A DNA stretch of 64,000 nt. It comes from Kapaibacterium sp044224925. Lineage in GTDB: Bacteria > Bacteroidota > Ignavibacteria > Kapaibacteriales > Kapaibacteriaceae. The stretch is taken from assembly GCA_044224925.1 (NCBI GenBank), contig JBGAJM010000009.1:1-64000 (forward strand), read 5' to 3'. Both the position numbers and the translations under genes were made by a program. The notes under the pieces are model-generated. The model was given only the letters and a program-made list of their open reading frames with translations. It did no database searches and had not been told where the DNA came from. Below, piece after piece: positions 51,465-59,788 of this stretch (position 1 is its first letter; the number at the start of each line of letters is the position of its first letter).

Positions 51465-52241
51465 ATGAAGATCACCATCCTTGCCGCCCTCCTTGCCATT
51501 TCTCCTGTATGGTGCGGTGCACAAACGCCGACGATCACGTTGACGGCGAAGAACACCACACCAAATGGCTCGAAGAGCTATACGATGTTCCTTGGTGCAA
51601 GTAGGATCGGTACCGTGGGGGTTGACTCTGCACTCAACGAGATCGAGATCCCTACGCTTCCATTGCCGTCCGGTATCTTTTATGTGTGGAGCATTCCTCC
51701 AACACCAGAAGAGATCTGGCTCAGTCCTCGCGACTATCGGTTCCTGACCCCGGGGACGACGTATCGTGAAGAGTACGACATGCAGGTGAATTGGGATGGT
51801 GGGACGTTGAAGTGGACGTGGTTGACGCCATTGCCGGAGTTGATCGATTCCGCATGGATCGTCGATGGATACACGACCTTCCCGGACAACGTTGCGAAGG
51901 CCAAGTTGGTACCCAATGCAAGCCTTGACATTGCCAACCCTAGTATCACGCTGTATAAGCTGATCGTGTGGTACAACACGACCACGCTGCCCGTACAAGA
52001 AGAACCCATGCGGTCGGCATCGGTCTATCCATTACCTTGCACCGATGTGATGCATGCCCGTGCGGACGCCCCCTTGCGCTCTTACACCGTATGCACACTG
52101 CAGGGTGACGTAATGGAAGGCGGCAAGGCGGAAGGGATGGACGTATCCGTCTCGACCGCACACTGGCCGTCAGCGTCGTACGTTCTCACGTTGACGCATG
52201 TGGACGGCAGGACAACTCGATCTCTATTCATTAAGCAGTGA
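51465..52241 (+). CDS. Small secreted protein with T9SS-like C-terminal domain
   Basis: 258 residues. Signal peptide MKITILAALLAISPVWCGAQ, then a beta-rich domain of about 160 residues (TITLTAKNTTPNGSKSYTMF) that I do not recognise. The end from about 183 (ASVYPLPCTDVMHARAD, YTVCTLQGDVMEGG, PSASYVLTL, SLFIKQ) resembles a sorting domain. It is the first gene after the strong terminator, with no clear -7 box. The glycosyltransferase gene starts 7 bp after its stop. Confidence 0.74.
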   Translation: MKITILAALLAISPVWCGAQTPTITLTAKNTTPNGSKSYTMFLGASRIGTVGVDSALNEIEIPTLPLPSGIFYVWSIPPTPEEIWLSPRDYRFLTPGTTYREEYDMQVNWDGGTLKWTWLTPLPELIDSAWIVDGYTTFPDNVAKAKLVPNASLDIANPSITLYKLIVWYNTTTLPVQEEPMRSASVYPLPCTDVMHARADAPLRSYTVCTLQGDVMEGGKAEGMDVSVSTAHWPSASYVLTLTHVDGRTTRSLFIKQ

Positions 52242-52248
52242 TCGCCCC

Positions 52249-53283
52249 ATGAGTGAAGAGAACAACGATCAACAGCGAAATAGACGCCGTCGGTACCGCC
52301 CACGCAACGAACAACGTAGCAGGGATGGAGGCGGCAGGGTGCCTTCGCTCACTACACAAAAAGTGAGTGTGGTGATCCCCCTGTTGAATGAAGAAGAGTC
52401 TCTTCCGGAACTCTCGCGACAGCTTGAACAGGTACTCGATAGGATCACACGTAGCAACTACGAGGTGATCTTTGTAGATGATGGTTCCACGGATCGCTCC
52501 TACGATGTGATCCGCGACATCCATGCACGGAATCAGAAGTTCAAGGCCATTCGATTTCGACGGAACTATGGAAAGTCCGCAGCACTGGCCGTTGGATTTG
52601 CCGAAGTGACGGGCGATATCGTGATCACGATGGATGCAGACCTCCAGGACGATCCGAACGAGATACCGGCCCTGATATCGAAGCTCGACGAAGGGTTCGA
52701 TCTTGTGTCGGGCTGGAAGCGAAAGCGTCACGACCCATGGCATAAGACCATCCCATCAAAGCTCTTCAATGCCGTGACGTCGATGATGAGCGGTATCAAG
52801 CTGCATGACTTCAATTGCGGACTGAAGGGATACCGACGTGAGGTGGTGGACACTGTGCAGGTGTACGGCGAAATGCACCGCTACATCCCTGCTCTGGCAC
52901 ATTGGGAAGGTTTTCGTGTAACGGAGATCCCCGTTTTACATCATTCACGCAAGTATGGCACCTCGAAGTTCGGCGCCAGTAGGTTCCTCAAAGGGTTCCT
53001 TGATCTGCTCACCGTGATGTTCACCACAAGGTATGTGAAACGGCCGTTGCACTTCTTTGGAACTGTCGGTTCCTTGTTCGCCGTGGTCGGTTTTGCAACA
53101 GATCTGTATCTGGTGATCGAGTGGTTCATGGGTCTCACATCGTTGAGTCAACGACCACTCGCCCTTTTCGGTGTTGCCATGATCATTGTTGGCGTTCAGC
53201 TCATTTCCATCGGTCTTATCGGTGAGCTCATCGTCAAGAACTCACTTGAAACCCAGCGTTATAGTATTCGAGAACGAGTGTAG
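52249..53283 (+). CDS. Family 2 glycosyltransferase, polyprenyl-phosphate type (GtrB/DPM1-like)
   Basis: 344 residues from the ATG at 52249. A basic, disordered N-terminus of about 40 residues (QRNRRRRYRPRNEQRSR) precedes the GT-A domain: VSVVIPLLNEEESLPEL, VDDGSTDRS, ITMDADLQDDP and the acceptor region DFNCGLKGYRR. Two membrane helices follow (about 270-290 and 300-325). This is the layout of enzymes that charge undecaprenyl phosphate with a sugar for transfer across the membrane, as in O-antigen or protein glycosylation. The Arg-rich N-terminus is an addition to the usual enzyme. Confidence 0.9.
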   Translation: MSEENNDQQRNRRRRYRPRNEQRSRDGGGRVPSLTTQKVSVVIPLLNEEESLPELSRQLEQVLDRITRSNYEVIFVDDGSTDRSYDVIRDIHARNQKFKAIRFRRNYGKSAALAVGFAEVTGDIVITMDADLQDDPNEIPALISKLDEGFDLVSGWKRKRHDPWHKTIPSKLFNAVTSMMSGIKLHDFNCGLKGYRREVVDTVQVYGEMHRYIPALAHWEGFRVTEIPVLHHSRKYGTSKFGASRFLKGFLDLLTVMFTTRYVKRPLHFFGTVGSLFAVVGFATDLYLVIEWFMGLTSLSQRPLALFGVAMIIVGVQLISIGLIGELIVKNSLETQRYSIRERV

Positions 53284-53286
53284 CCT

Positions 53287-54030
53287 ATGAAGTTCCGCAT
53301 TTCACTGTTGATGGCGATCGCAGTTGTTGTATGTGCAGTTGATGCGCATGCTCAGGTGCGGTTTCGTGTTGGTACCGGTCTGTCAACACAATGGATCGTG
53401 AACGACAATCCGGCAACGTATCGAATGGTCGGCGAAGACTCAAGCGTCACCGGCGGCTCGTTCGATGGAATGCAGTTCGGCTGGGGCATTCGCGCCTATG
53501 CAGATCTCGATAAGCAGAAGACATTTCGTGTACCGATCGGATTCGACTACACATCCTACACCGGTGCACAGTCGTGGGCTGCCACCTTCAACACCGTGTT
53601 CTTGAAGCACAGTTGTCAGGCATACACCATGCTGGCCGGCTTCGAGTATTCGTTCCTCGAGTTCCCGCTTGCCTTTGCACGGGTCTACTCCGGTTTGGAG
53701 CTGCGGGGAACCATGTTCGCCAACAGCACCATTCAGAAGTCCTATACCTACGCGAACGGTATTCCGAGCACGGATGAGACCATCGAGGCGAAGCCCGATG
53801 CTTTTCGACTTGGTGCCCTTGCACGTCTTGGTATCGAAGGAGAGATCTACTACCCTGTCTTCCTCAACACAAGCGTGGGCATGGGAGCAGTGAACTTCAT
53901 CGGGCGAGATACCCGACCAACTTCCGAAGGTGGACGTGGAGAGCTTCTTACACCGGACCGACGGAACGAAGGACCGGAAAGCCTCGTGTGGCAGCTGAAC
54001 TTCACGTTCATGGTCCAGGTCCGCCTCTAA
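53287..54030 (+). CDS. Outer-membrane beta-barrel protein
   Basis: 247 residues with signal peptide MKFRISLLMAIAVVVCAVDAHAQ and a mature part of alternating strands rich in Phe/Tyr (FGWGIRAYADL, VPIGFDYTSYTG, YTMLAGFEYSFLEF), ending LNFTFMVQVRL. The terminal strand and length suggest an 8- to 10-strand barrel. It is 3 bp after the glycosyltransferase stop and 1 bp before the GT9 start, so it belongs to the glycoconjugate operon. Role unknown. Confidence 0.8.
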   Translation: MKFRISLLMAIAVVVCAVDAHAQVRFRVGTGLSTQWIVNDNPATYRMVGEDSSVTGGSFDGMQFGWGIRAYADLDKQKTFRVPIGFDYTSYTGAQSWAATFNTVFLKHSCQAYTMLAGFEYSFLEFPLAFARVYSGLELRGTMFANSTIQKSYTYANGIPSTDETIEAKPDAFRLGALARLGIEGEIYYPVFLNTSVGMGAVNFIGRDTRPTSEGGRGELLTPDRRNEGPESLVWQLNFTFMVQVRL

Positions 54031-54031
54031 C

Positions 54032-55105
54032 ATGAGTTCATCGATGGTGATCCACTCCGACTGTACTCATTTCCGCGGTGATGTACCGTGCAAGCCTCAC
54101 AAGGAACATGGCGTTCACTGTGATGGTTGTACGCACTATGACAGAGCGGTCGGTCGGATCCTGATCATCAAACTCGCCGCGACCGGCGACGTGATCCGCA
54201 CCACCCCGCTCCTTGCCGCCCTCCAAGAGAAGTATCCTGAGCGCGAGATATGGTGGCTGACGCAGTCCGTTGATGTGCTGCCACAGCGCGTGCATAAGCG
54301 CTTGTCGCTCACCTTAGAACATGTGCTGACGATCCAGGCAACGTCGTTCGATGTTGCGATCAACCTCGATAAAGACCCTCACGCCTGCGCCATCATGGCC
54401 TCGGTATCCGCCAAAACACGGTACGGATATACGTGGCAGGATGGACGTCCGCACCCCGTCGATGAACGGGCCGTGCCGAAGTTCCTCACCGGGTTGTTCG
54501 ACGACGTGAATCAGCAGAACACGCTTTCGTATCCCGAAGAGATCTTTGCGATCTGTGATCTGCCGTATGCGAAGCAGGAGTATGTGATCGACGACCCGGG
54601 TGCGCCACCCTGTCCGCTTCCAAGTGGTAAAGGGCCGCTCGTTGGCTTGAACACGGGCTGTGGCGACCGTTGGGTGGCCCGCGAATGGCCTCGTGCCTCG
54701 TGGGAATCCCTGGTGCATACGCTCACGGAGCGAGGTTGTCGCGTGGTGCTGTTGGGCGGACCTGCTGAGCACGAACGCAATGTCGAGATCGCCGCGTCGA
54801 CCGGTGCCTACTATCCCGGGACGTTCTCGATCAAGAAGTTCTTCGGACTCGTCAATGCCTGTGATGCGGTGGTTACCACGGTCACGATGGCCCTCCATGC
54901 AGCCATTGGCTTACGCAAACACGTCGTGTTGATGAACAACATCTTCAACCCGCACGAGTTCGAACTCTACGGTCGGGGAGTGCTATTGCAGCCGGACAAG
55001 CCCTGTACATGCTATTTCAAGCATGCATGCACGAATCCCGAGTATCAGTGCATGGACCACTTGTCGGTGGAACGCGTAGCCAACGCCGTGACCGATCACT
55101 TATAG
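54032..55105 (+). CDS. Family 9 glycosyltransferase (heptosyltransferase-like)
   Basis: 357 residues. The catalytic GT-B fold begins at GRILIIKLAATGDVIRTTPLL (about 41-61), as in ADP-heptose:LPS heptosyltransferases; the second half has LVGLNTGCGDRWVAREWP and LLGGPAEHERN for donor binding and VTMALHAAIGLRKHVV. An N-terminal extension carries four cysteines (DCTHFRGDVPCKPH, then VHCDGC), and the C-terminal end another set (CTCYFKHACTN), which together may bind a metal. It adds a sugar to a lipid-linked or LPS acceptor on the cytosolic side. The last 10 bp overlap the convergent GT2 gene. Confidence 0.87.
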   Translation: MSSSMVIHSDCTHFRGDVPCKPHKEHGVHCDGCTHYDRAVGRILIIKLAATGDVIRTTPLLAALQEKYPEREIWWLTQSVDVLPQRVHKRLSLTLEHVLTIQATSFDVAINLDKDPHACAIMASVSAKTRYGYTWQDGRPHPVDERAVPKFLTGLFDDVNQQNTLSYPEEIFAICDLPYAKQEYVIDDPGAPPCPLPSGKGPLVGLNTGCGDRWVAREWPRASWESLVHTLTERGCRVVLLGGPAEHERNVEIAASTGAYYPGTFSIKKFFGLVNACDAVVTTVTMALHAAIGLRKHVVLMNNIFNPHEFELYGRGVLLQPDKPCTCYFKHACTNPEYQCMDHLSVERVANAVTDHL

Positions 55106-56097
55106 AACGTCCGTTCGAAGGCCACCACGTCTGGCTTGTTCATCATGATACGCCATACCACGGCGCGGATGAATCCAATTCCGTAACCGATCAGTTGCAC
55201 AACAGATGCGGCAACACAGAGCATGCCCAACCATGCTGATCGATACCGCACGCTTCCCTCGATGAACACGGCAGCCACAAAGAGCGCCAATGGCAACGCG
55301 GCCACCCACCCGAATGGCACGAACAGCACATACACCAAGGCCACAAGGCAGTAGATGGTGAAGGCGGCAGGGAGGATGTGTGTGAGCTTGAGGGAATCGC
55401 GGTGACGGAGGAAGATGCTGATGCGCGCCATACCGCTGTTGTGCACCTGCTTGAAGAACTTCTTCAGATCGGTGCGGCGCTTATGGTAGACGAAGGCCTC
55501 GGGGATCAGAGCAACACGAAAGCCATGCTCGATCATACGAATGCTGAACTCCACGTCCTCACCGAACCGCATCTGGGCAAACCCATCGGTCTTGTTGAAT
55601 ACGGCGCGTGAGATGCCCATGTTGAACGAACGCGGATGGAACACTCCGCCAACGCGGACCTTCTTGCCACGGATGCCACCGGTGGTGAGGAAGGACGTCA
55701 TTGAATAACTGATGGCCTTCTGCATGGGCGTGAACGAGGCATGCTCTCGGTCGGGTCCACCAAAGGCATCCAGTCCCTGCGCGTCCACGGCCGTATCGAT
55801 GGCCTGCATGTACGTTGGGGGGACGGTACAGTCGGAGTCGATGAACAGGAAGTAGTCACCGGTGGCACGTCGGCATCCGTAGTTGCGCGATGGACCAGGT
55901 CCGGTGTTCTCCTTCGCATAGTACTGCACGCTCAGTCGGTTGCGATAGCCTTCGCACACCTCCTTGCACGGAATGGAGGATCCGTCCTCCACAACGATCA
56001 CTTCGAAGTTGGTATAGGTCTGATGGGTGAGGCTCTCTAACAACTCGTCCAATTCATCCGGACGGTTATAGATGGCAACGATGATGGAGTACTTCAT
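55096..56097 (-). CDS. Family 2 glycosyltransferase with membrane segments
   Basis: 333 residues from the ATG at 56097. A GTG at 56115 is in frame but overlaps the -7 box, so I reject it. The GT-A domain has KYSIIVAIYNRPDELDEL, VVEDGSS, SRNYGCRRATGDYFLFIDSD and the ED acceptor motif FGEDVEFSIRM. Two or three hydrophobic helices follow (about 235-300). It resembles glycosyltransferases of exopolysaccharide or LPS synthesis. It is divergent from the broken methyltransferase gene with 45 bp between the start codons. Confidence 0.87.
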   Translation of the reverse strand: MKYSIIVAIYNRPDELDELLESLTHQTYTNFEVIVVEDGSSIPCKEVCEGYRNRLSVQYYAKENTGPGPSRNYGCRRATGDYFLFIDSDCTVPPTYMQAIDTAVDAQGLDAFGGPDREHASFTPMQKAISYSMTSFLTTGGIRGKKVRVGGVFHPRSFNMGISRAVFNKTDGFAQMRFGEDVEFSIRMIEHGFRVALIPEAFVYHKRRTDLKKFFKQVHNSGMARISIFLRHRDSLKLTHILPAAFTIYCLVALVYVLFVPFGWVAALPLALFVAAVFIEGSVRYRSAWLGMLCVAASVVQLIGYGIGFIRAVVWRIMMNKPDVVAFERTFYK

Positions 56098-56114
56098 AGG
56101 GGTAGGGATTGGCA

Positions 56115-56122
56115 CAAAAATA
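56115..56122 (-). promoter_or_regulatory. TAnnTTTG -7 box of the minus-strand GT2 gene
   Basis: TATTTTTG on the minus strand, exact match, 17 bases before the ATG at 56097; the mRNA leader would be about 12 bases. Confidence 0.6.
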
Positions 56123-56126
56123 CACG

Positions 56127-56134
56127 TAACTTTG
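56127..56134 (+). promoter_or_regulatory. TAnnTTTG -7 box of the methyltransferase gene
   Basis: TAACTTTG, exact match, eight bases before the ATG at 56143, so leaderless or nearly so. It lies 4 bp from the oppositely directed box at 56115-56122. Confidence 0.62.
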
Positions 56135-56142
56135 GCCGTTCT

Positions 56143-56979
56143 ATGACACCAACCGTATCAAATCACGATCCTGTGCATGCGATCGCCTCGGCATCGCTGC
56201 ATCCGCGCACCACGCGGAACTGGATCAGTCAGTTCAAGCTCGCACAAGGCACACTCATTCCATGGCTCGCCTCGCGCGGTGTATCCTGTCACGGTGCGGC
56301 CGTTGCAGAGATCGGCTGCGCCGAGGGTGGCGTGCTTATGGCTTGTGTCGATGCCGGCGCATCCTATGCACTGGGCACTGACATTCAGGGAGAACTGTTG
56401 CGCACGGTGACCACGAAGTGTGCATAGATCGCGGGGTATCACGTGGAGCTCACCGAGCACGACGTGATCTATGAAGAGATCCCCGAGCAATGGCATGGAA
56501 GATTCGACATCGTGATGTTGCGTGATGTGATCGAACACCTTGACGATACGAGCATCGCCTTGCGGAACATCAAGCGGCTTCTGAAGCCCGGTGGTGTGCT
56601 CCTTGTGACCTTTCCGCCCTACACCTCTCCGTTTGGCGGACACCAGCAATTGCTCGATTCGCGCATGGCCAAGCTGCCCTTCATCCACATGCTCCCACGA
56701 TCGATCTTTCAACGGTTCATCAACAAGACCACGACGGTGAACAAGGAAGAGGTCGAGCGATTGGCCGTGATCCGCCTCTCGGCAGATAGGGTGCGCACGT
56801 CGGCCACTGCAGAAGGATTCGAGATCCTCGATCAACGGTACTTCGCCCTCCGTCCGGTCTTTCGCTGGAAGTATGGCAAGGCCTGGATCCCGACGCTCGA
56901 GATCACTGCCCTCTCCGGTCTGCGACTCGTACGCGCCTTGGCCATGGAAGCGGCCTTCCTCCTGCGCGTACCCTCATGA
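56143..56979 (+). pseudogene. SAM-dependent methyltransferase interrupted by an in-frame TAG
   Basis: One frame runs from 56143 to the TGA at 56977-56979 with a single TAG at 56425-56427. Without that stop it encodes 278 residues of a class I methyltransferase: motif I VAEIGCAEGGVLMAC, the acidic GTDIQ, then (after the stop) IPEQWHGRFDIVMLRDVIEHL and LLKPGGVLLVTFPP. The family fold needs both sides, so a 94-residue product and a 178-residue product from ATG 56443 are unlikely to work alone. A single change from CAG, AAG or GAG would explain it. Genes on both sides are glycosyltransferases, so the intact enzyme probably methylated a sugar or lipid. Sequencing error is possible. Confidence 0.75.
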
Positions 56980-58283
56980 AAAAAGTTCTCGTCGTTGCCT
57001 ATCACTTCCCGCCGGGTGGTGGACCGGGCGTACAGCGCGTGCTCAAACATGTGACGTACCTGCATGAGGCTGGATGGAAACCCATTGTGCTGACAGTGGA
57101 GAATGGGGATTTTCCTGCCCGTGACGAGTCATTGTTGGAGAAGATCCCTGACCACGTGGACGTGCATCGCGTGCGCATCTACGAACCCTACGATCTCTAT
57201 CGTGCCTTGATGGGCAAACGGTCGGCGGCCATAGACGTGAACGTGAACAAATCCAGCTCGCAACGGAGCGGATGGAAGGAACGACTGGCGGAGTTCATCC
57301 GTGCAACGTTCTTCATTCCCGATGCAAGGGTAGGATGGTTGCTCACGGCGGTGAAGGCGGGAAGGGAACTCATCGAGCGTGAGAACATCGATGCGATCTA
57401 CACTTCGTCGCCACCCTACACGTGTGCCTTGATCGGACGTGCATTGCATCGACAAACCACACGGCCGTGGGTGGCGGGCTTTCGGGATCCGTGGACGGGC
57501 TTTCTGACAACGCCGGACCGATGGTTCCTGCCAGCGGCCATCGACCGATCACTAGAACGTTCGGTGTTCGCCGAGGCCGATGCTGTTGAATGCGCATGGC
57601 AAGGCATCATCGAAGATGCCATCGCGAAGTATCCGACATTTGATCGGTCCAAGTTCCATCATGTACCGAACGGCTTCGACTCGAACGACATGCCTCGTGT
57701 GACCTATGTGAAGAACGATGTGTTCACGATCACGTATACGGGCTCGATGTATGGACGTCGCAATCCTGCCAAGTTCCTCCGTGCACTCGAGATGCTGGAG
57801 GCGCGAGGTGTGTTGGCACCGGAGAGCGTTCGGTTACGCTTCGTAGGTCGGTTCGGCGACGACGTGCGCTCCATGCTCGAAGCGTCGAGCTTCGCATCGA
57901 GCGTCGAGAACATCGCCTATGTGCCGCATGCCGAGAGCATTGCCTACCTGATGCAAAGCGATGTGCTCCTGTTGATCGTCGACGAGGCCAAGGAGAGCGC
58001 CGAGATCGTCCCTGGAAAGGTCTACGAGTATATTGGCACGTACCGACCGGTGATCGCCCTCGCTCCGCACGGCAGCGCCATCGAGCAATTGATCCTCGAG
58101 ACCAATGCCGGCATGAGCGCGCCGCAAGAAGATGTCGACGCCGTTGCGTCCATCGTTGCAACGATGTATACGCGTTGGAAGAACAACGAGCCAATGGCCG
58201 TGCCGAACATCGATGAGGTCGGTAAGTATGAACGACGTGAATCCGCGCACTATTTGGCACGCATCTTGGATGCGATAACGTAA
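56976..58283 (+). CDS. Family 4-type glycosyltransferase
   Basis: 435 residues of a GT-B glycosyltransferase. The start MKKVLVVAYHFPPGGGPGVQRVLK is typical of the N-terminal acceptor domain of GT4 enzymes. The C-terminal donor domain begins at FTITYTGSMYGRRNP (about residue 247) and includes VPGKVYEYIGTYRPVIAL with the glutamate that holds the nucleotide sugar. Its ATG overlaps the methyltransferase TGA as ATGA, so translation was coupled to that gene. It probably extends an LPS or exopolysaccharide chain. Confidence 0.87.
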   Translation: MKKVLVVAYHFPPGGGPGVQRVLKHVTYLHEAGWKPIVLTVENGDFPARDESLLEKIPDHVDVHRVRIYEPYDLYRALMGKRSAAIDVNVNKSSSQRSGWKERLAEFIRATFFIPDARVGWLLTAVKAGRELIERENIDAIYTSSPPYTCALIGRALHRQTTRPWVAGFRDPWTGFLTTPDRWFLPAAIDRSLERSVFAEADAVECAWQGIIEDAIAKYPTFDRSKFHHVPNGFDSNDMPRVTYVKNDVFTITYTGSMYGRRNPAKFLRALEMLEARGVLAPESVRLRFVGRFGDDVRSMLEASSFASSVENIAYVPHAESIAYLMQSDVLLLIVDEAKESAEIVPGKVYEYIGTYRPVIALAPHGSAIEQLILETNAGMSAPQEDVDAVASIVATMYTRWKNNEPMAVPNIDEVGKYERRESAHYLARILDAIT

Positions 58284-58295
58284 AAGAGGTCCTGC

Positions 58296-58481
58296 ATGGA
58301 TGGAAAGAAGATCCTCGCCATCATCATCGCCGTGCTCGTTGCATGGGTGATCTTCAAAGTGTTGATGTGGACATTGTTCCACCTCTTCGCCTTGATGTGG
58401 TTCGGGTTCAAAGTGATCATCCTGATGATCATTGCCATCCCCATCTACCTTTTCGTCAAGAATTGGCTCACCCGCAGATGA
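58296..58481 (+). CDS. Small two-helix membrane protein
   Basis: 61 residues, almost all in two hydrophobic helices (about 6-28 and 31-55) with a basic end (KNWLTRR). GAGG lies 7 bases before the ATG. The TGA overlaps the ATG of the next gene (ATGA), which supports it being translated. No family recognised. It could be a membrane partner of the outer-membrane protein encoded next. Confidence 0.68.
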   Translation: MDGKKILAIIIAVLVAWVIFKVLMWTLFHLFALMWFGFKVIILMIIAIPIYLFVKNWLTRR

Positions 58482-59788
58482 AGATCTTCCCTCTCCTCGT
58501 GTGCATCGTGGTTGCAACGACCGTGCTGCGCGCTGCGCCCGACACGTGCTCGAATGCGATCGTTCCGTTGAATGTGGACATCACGCGCAACCTCACGAAG
58601 ACGCTCTTCGAGAGCAATGCCGTGCCATTCATTCAGCCAATGGTGGTGAGCATCAATGCCACGTCCAACTCGCGATTCTTCGACGGTGCGCGCATTCCGA
58701 AGAAAGTGGACAAGCCCTATTTCCGCGTGAGTGTGAACACGATGGTGGGATTCATTCAAGACGATATGAAGTGGTACACACCAACGCTCGATCTTGGTCC
58801 GCGCGTTAATGTGGGCGATCAGTTGGCGAAGTATGGAACACTCACCATGGTCGACGGGAAGCCCGTCTACACCATCAATCCAACCTATGGCGACACGCTT
58901 GGTCTTGCAACGTCGCTCATGAACGAGATCTTTCGTGATGCGTTGGACTCGAACATGCTCGTCCTTCCGGAAAAAGCGCCAACGCTCTTCGGCTACCAAC
59001 CGGACACACGTGTGCTCTTGCCTACGACAGACGATCTCATGACGCTCCTGCATGCCCGACCAGAGTACAAGATCCTCTTGGCGACTTCGCCATCAACGGC
59101 CGCGCAACTTGATTCGCTGGTCTCTCGATTGCAGCTCAACAGCTATCTCACGCTTCCGCCCGGCGCGAACATGAACGTCTTGGTGGCAGCCGTTCCGCAA
59201 CTGGAAGTGGGATCGATCTTCGGCACAGAGATCATGGTGCGGTTCATTCCTCCTATCGAGTTCGATAAGAACGTCGGGAAGTTCGCCTTCTGGGGTGGTG
59301 CGATCCGCCATAGTCTCTCCCAGTATTTTCCGGAGGAGTGGTTCGACATGGCCGCACAGTTCGGCTATCAGGGAACGAATCTGAAGAACACGGTCGGATA
59401 TACGAACGCAACGCTCGATGCCACGGCAACGATCTTCAATTTCAACCTGCATGCGAGCAAGCGTTTTTGGGAAGCGCTCGATGTGTATTCGGGGATCTCG
59501 TACGAGACCATTTCGGTGAACTCCATCTACACCTATCCGCTGCCACAGGAGATCCAACTGCAACTCGGTCTGTTGCCCCCGCCGCCTTCGCCGGGCGCAC
59601 CCTCCTATCCCGATCCTCCATGCTATCCGGGCGATACGCAGCCGCAGACGTCCACCATTCTCAGCTCTGCGCAGAACATCAAGTGGACCATTGGTGCAAC
59701 GGCCATTGTCGATGCGTTTCGATTCTCGGTGGACTATAGCATCAGTCAGTTTAACGTGTTCACGGCCGGCATCAAGTACACGCTGTGA
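58478..59788 (+). CDS. Outer-membrane beta-barrel protein (DUF6588-like)
   Basis: 436 residues from the ATG at 58478; the upstream frame extension from 58343 overlaps the small membrane gene and has no signal peptide. The signal MKIFPLLVCIVVATTVLRA precedes a protein with long barrel-like strands (NFNLHASKRFWEALDVYSGISY, AFRFSVDYSISQFNVFTAGI), proline-rich loop LPPPPSPGAPSYPDPP and a barrel end GIKYTL. It resembles DUF6588, a Bacteroidetes family of unknown function. Its TGA abuts the stop of mutY, forming TGATCA at 59786-59791. Confidence 0.78.
   Translation: MKIFPLLVCIVVATTVLRAAPDTCSNAIVPLNVDITRNLTKTLFESNAVPFIQPMVVSINATSNSRFFDGARIPKKVDKPYFRVSVNTMVGFIQDDMKWYTPTLDLGPRVNVGDQLAKYGTLTMVDGKPVYTINPTYGDTLGLATSLMNEIFRDALDSNMLVLPEKAPTLFGYQPDTRVLLPTTDDLMTLLHARPEYKILLATSPSTAAQLDSLVSRLQLNSYLTLPPGANMNVLVAAVPQLEVGSIFGTEIMVRFIPPIEFDKNVGKFAFWGGAIRHSLSQYFPEEWFDMAAQFGYQGTNLKNTVGYTNATLDATATIFNFNLHASKRFWEALDVYSGISYETISVNSIYTYPLPQEIQLQLGLLPPPPSPGAPSYPDPPCYPGDTQPQTSTILSSAQNIKWTIGATAIVDAFRFSVDYSISQFNVFTAGIKYTL

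Noticed and set aside
56098..56115. GTG at 56115 as start of the minus-strand GT2
   Set aside because: It overlaps the last base of an exact -7 box, so the codon would not be transcribed; the ATG at 56097 also gives the normal family N-terminus.
56425..56427. TAG as a recoded pyrrolysine or read-through codon
   Set aside because: No recoding element or methylamine context is visible, and the position is in an ordinary methyltransferase. A mutation or sequencing error is simpler.
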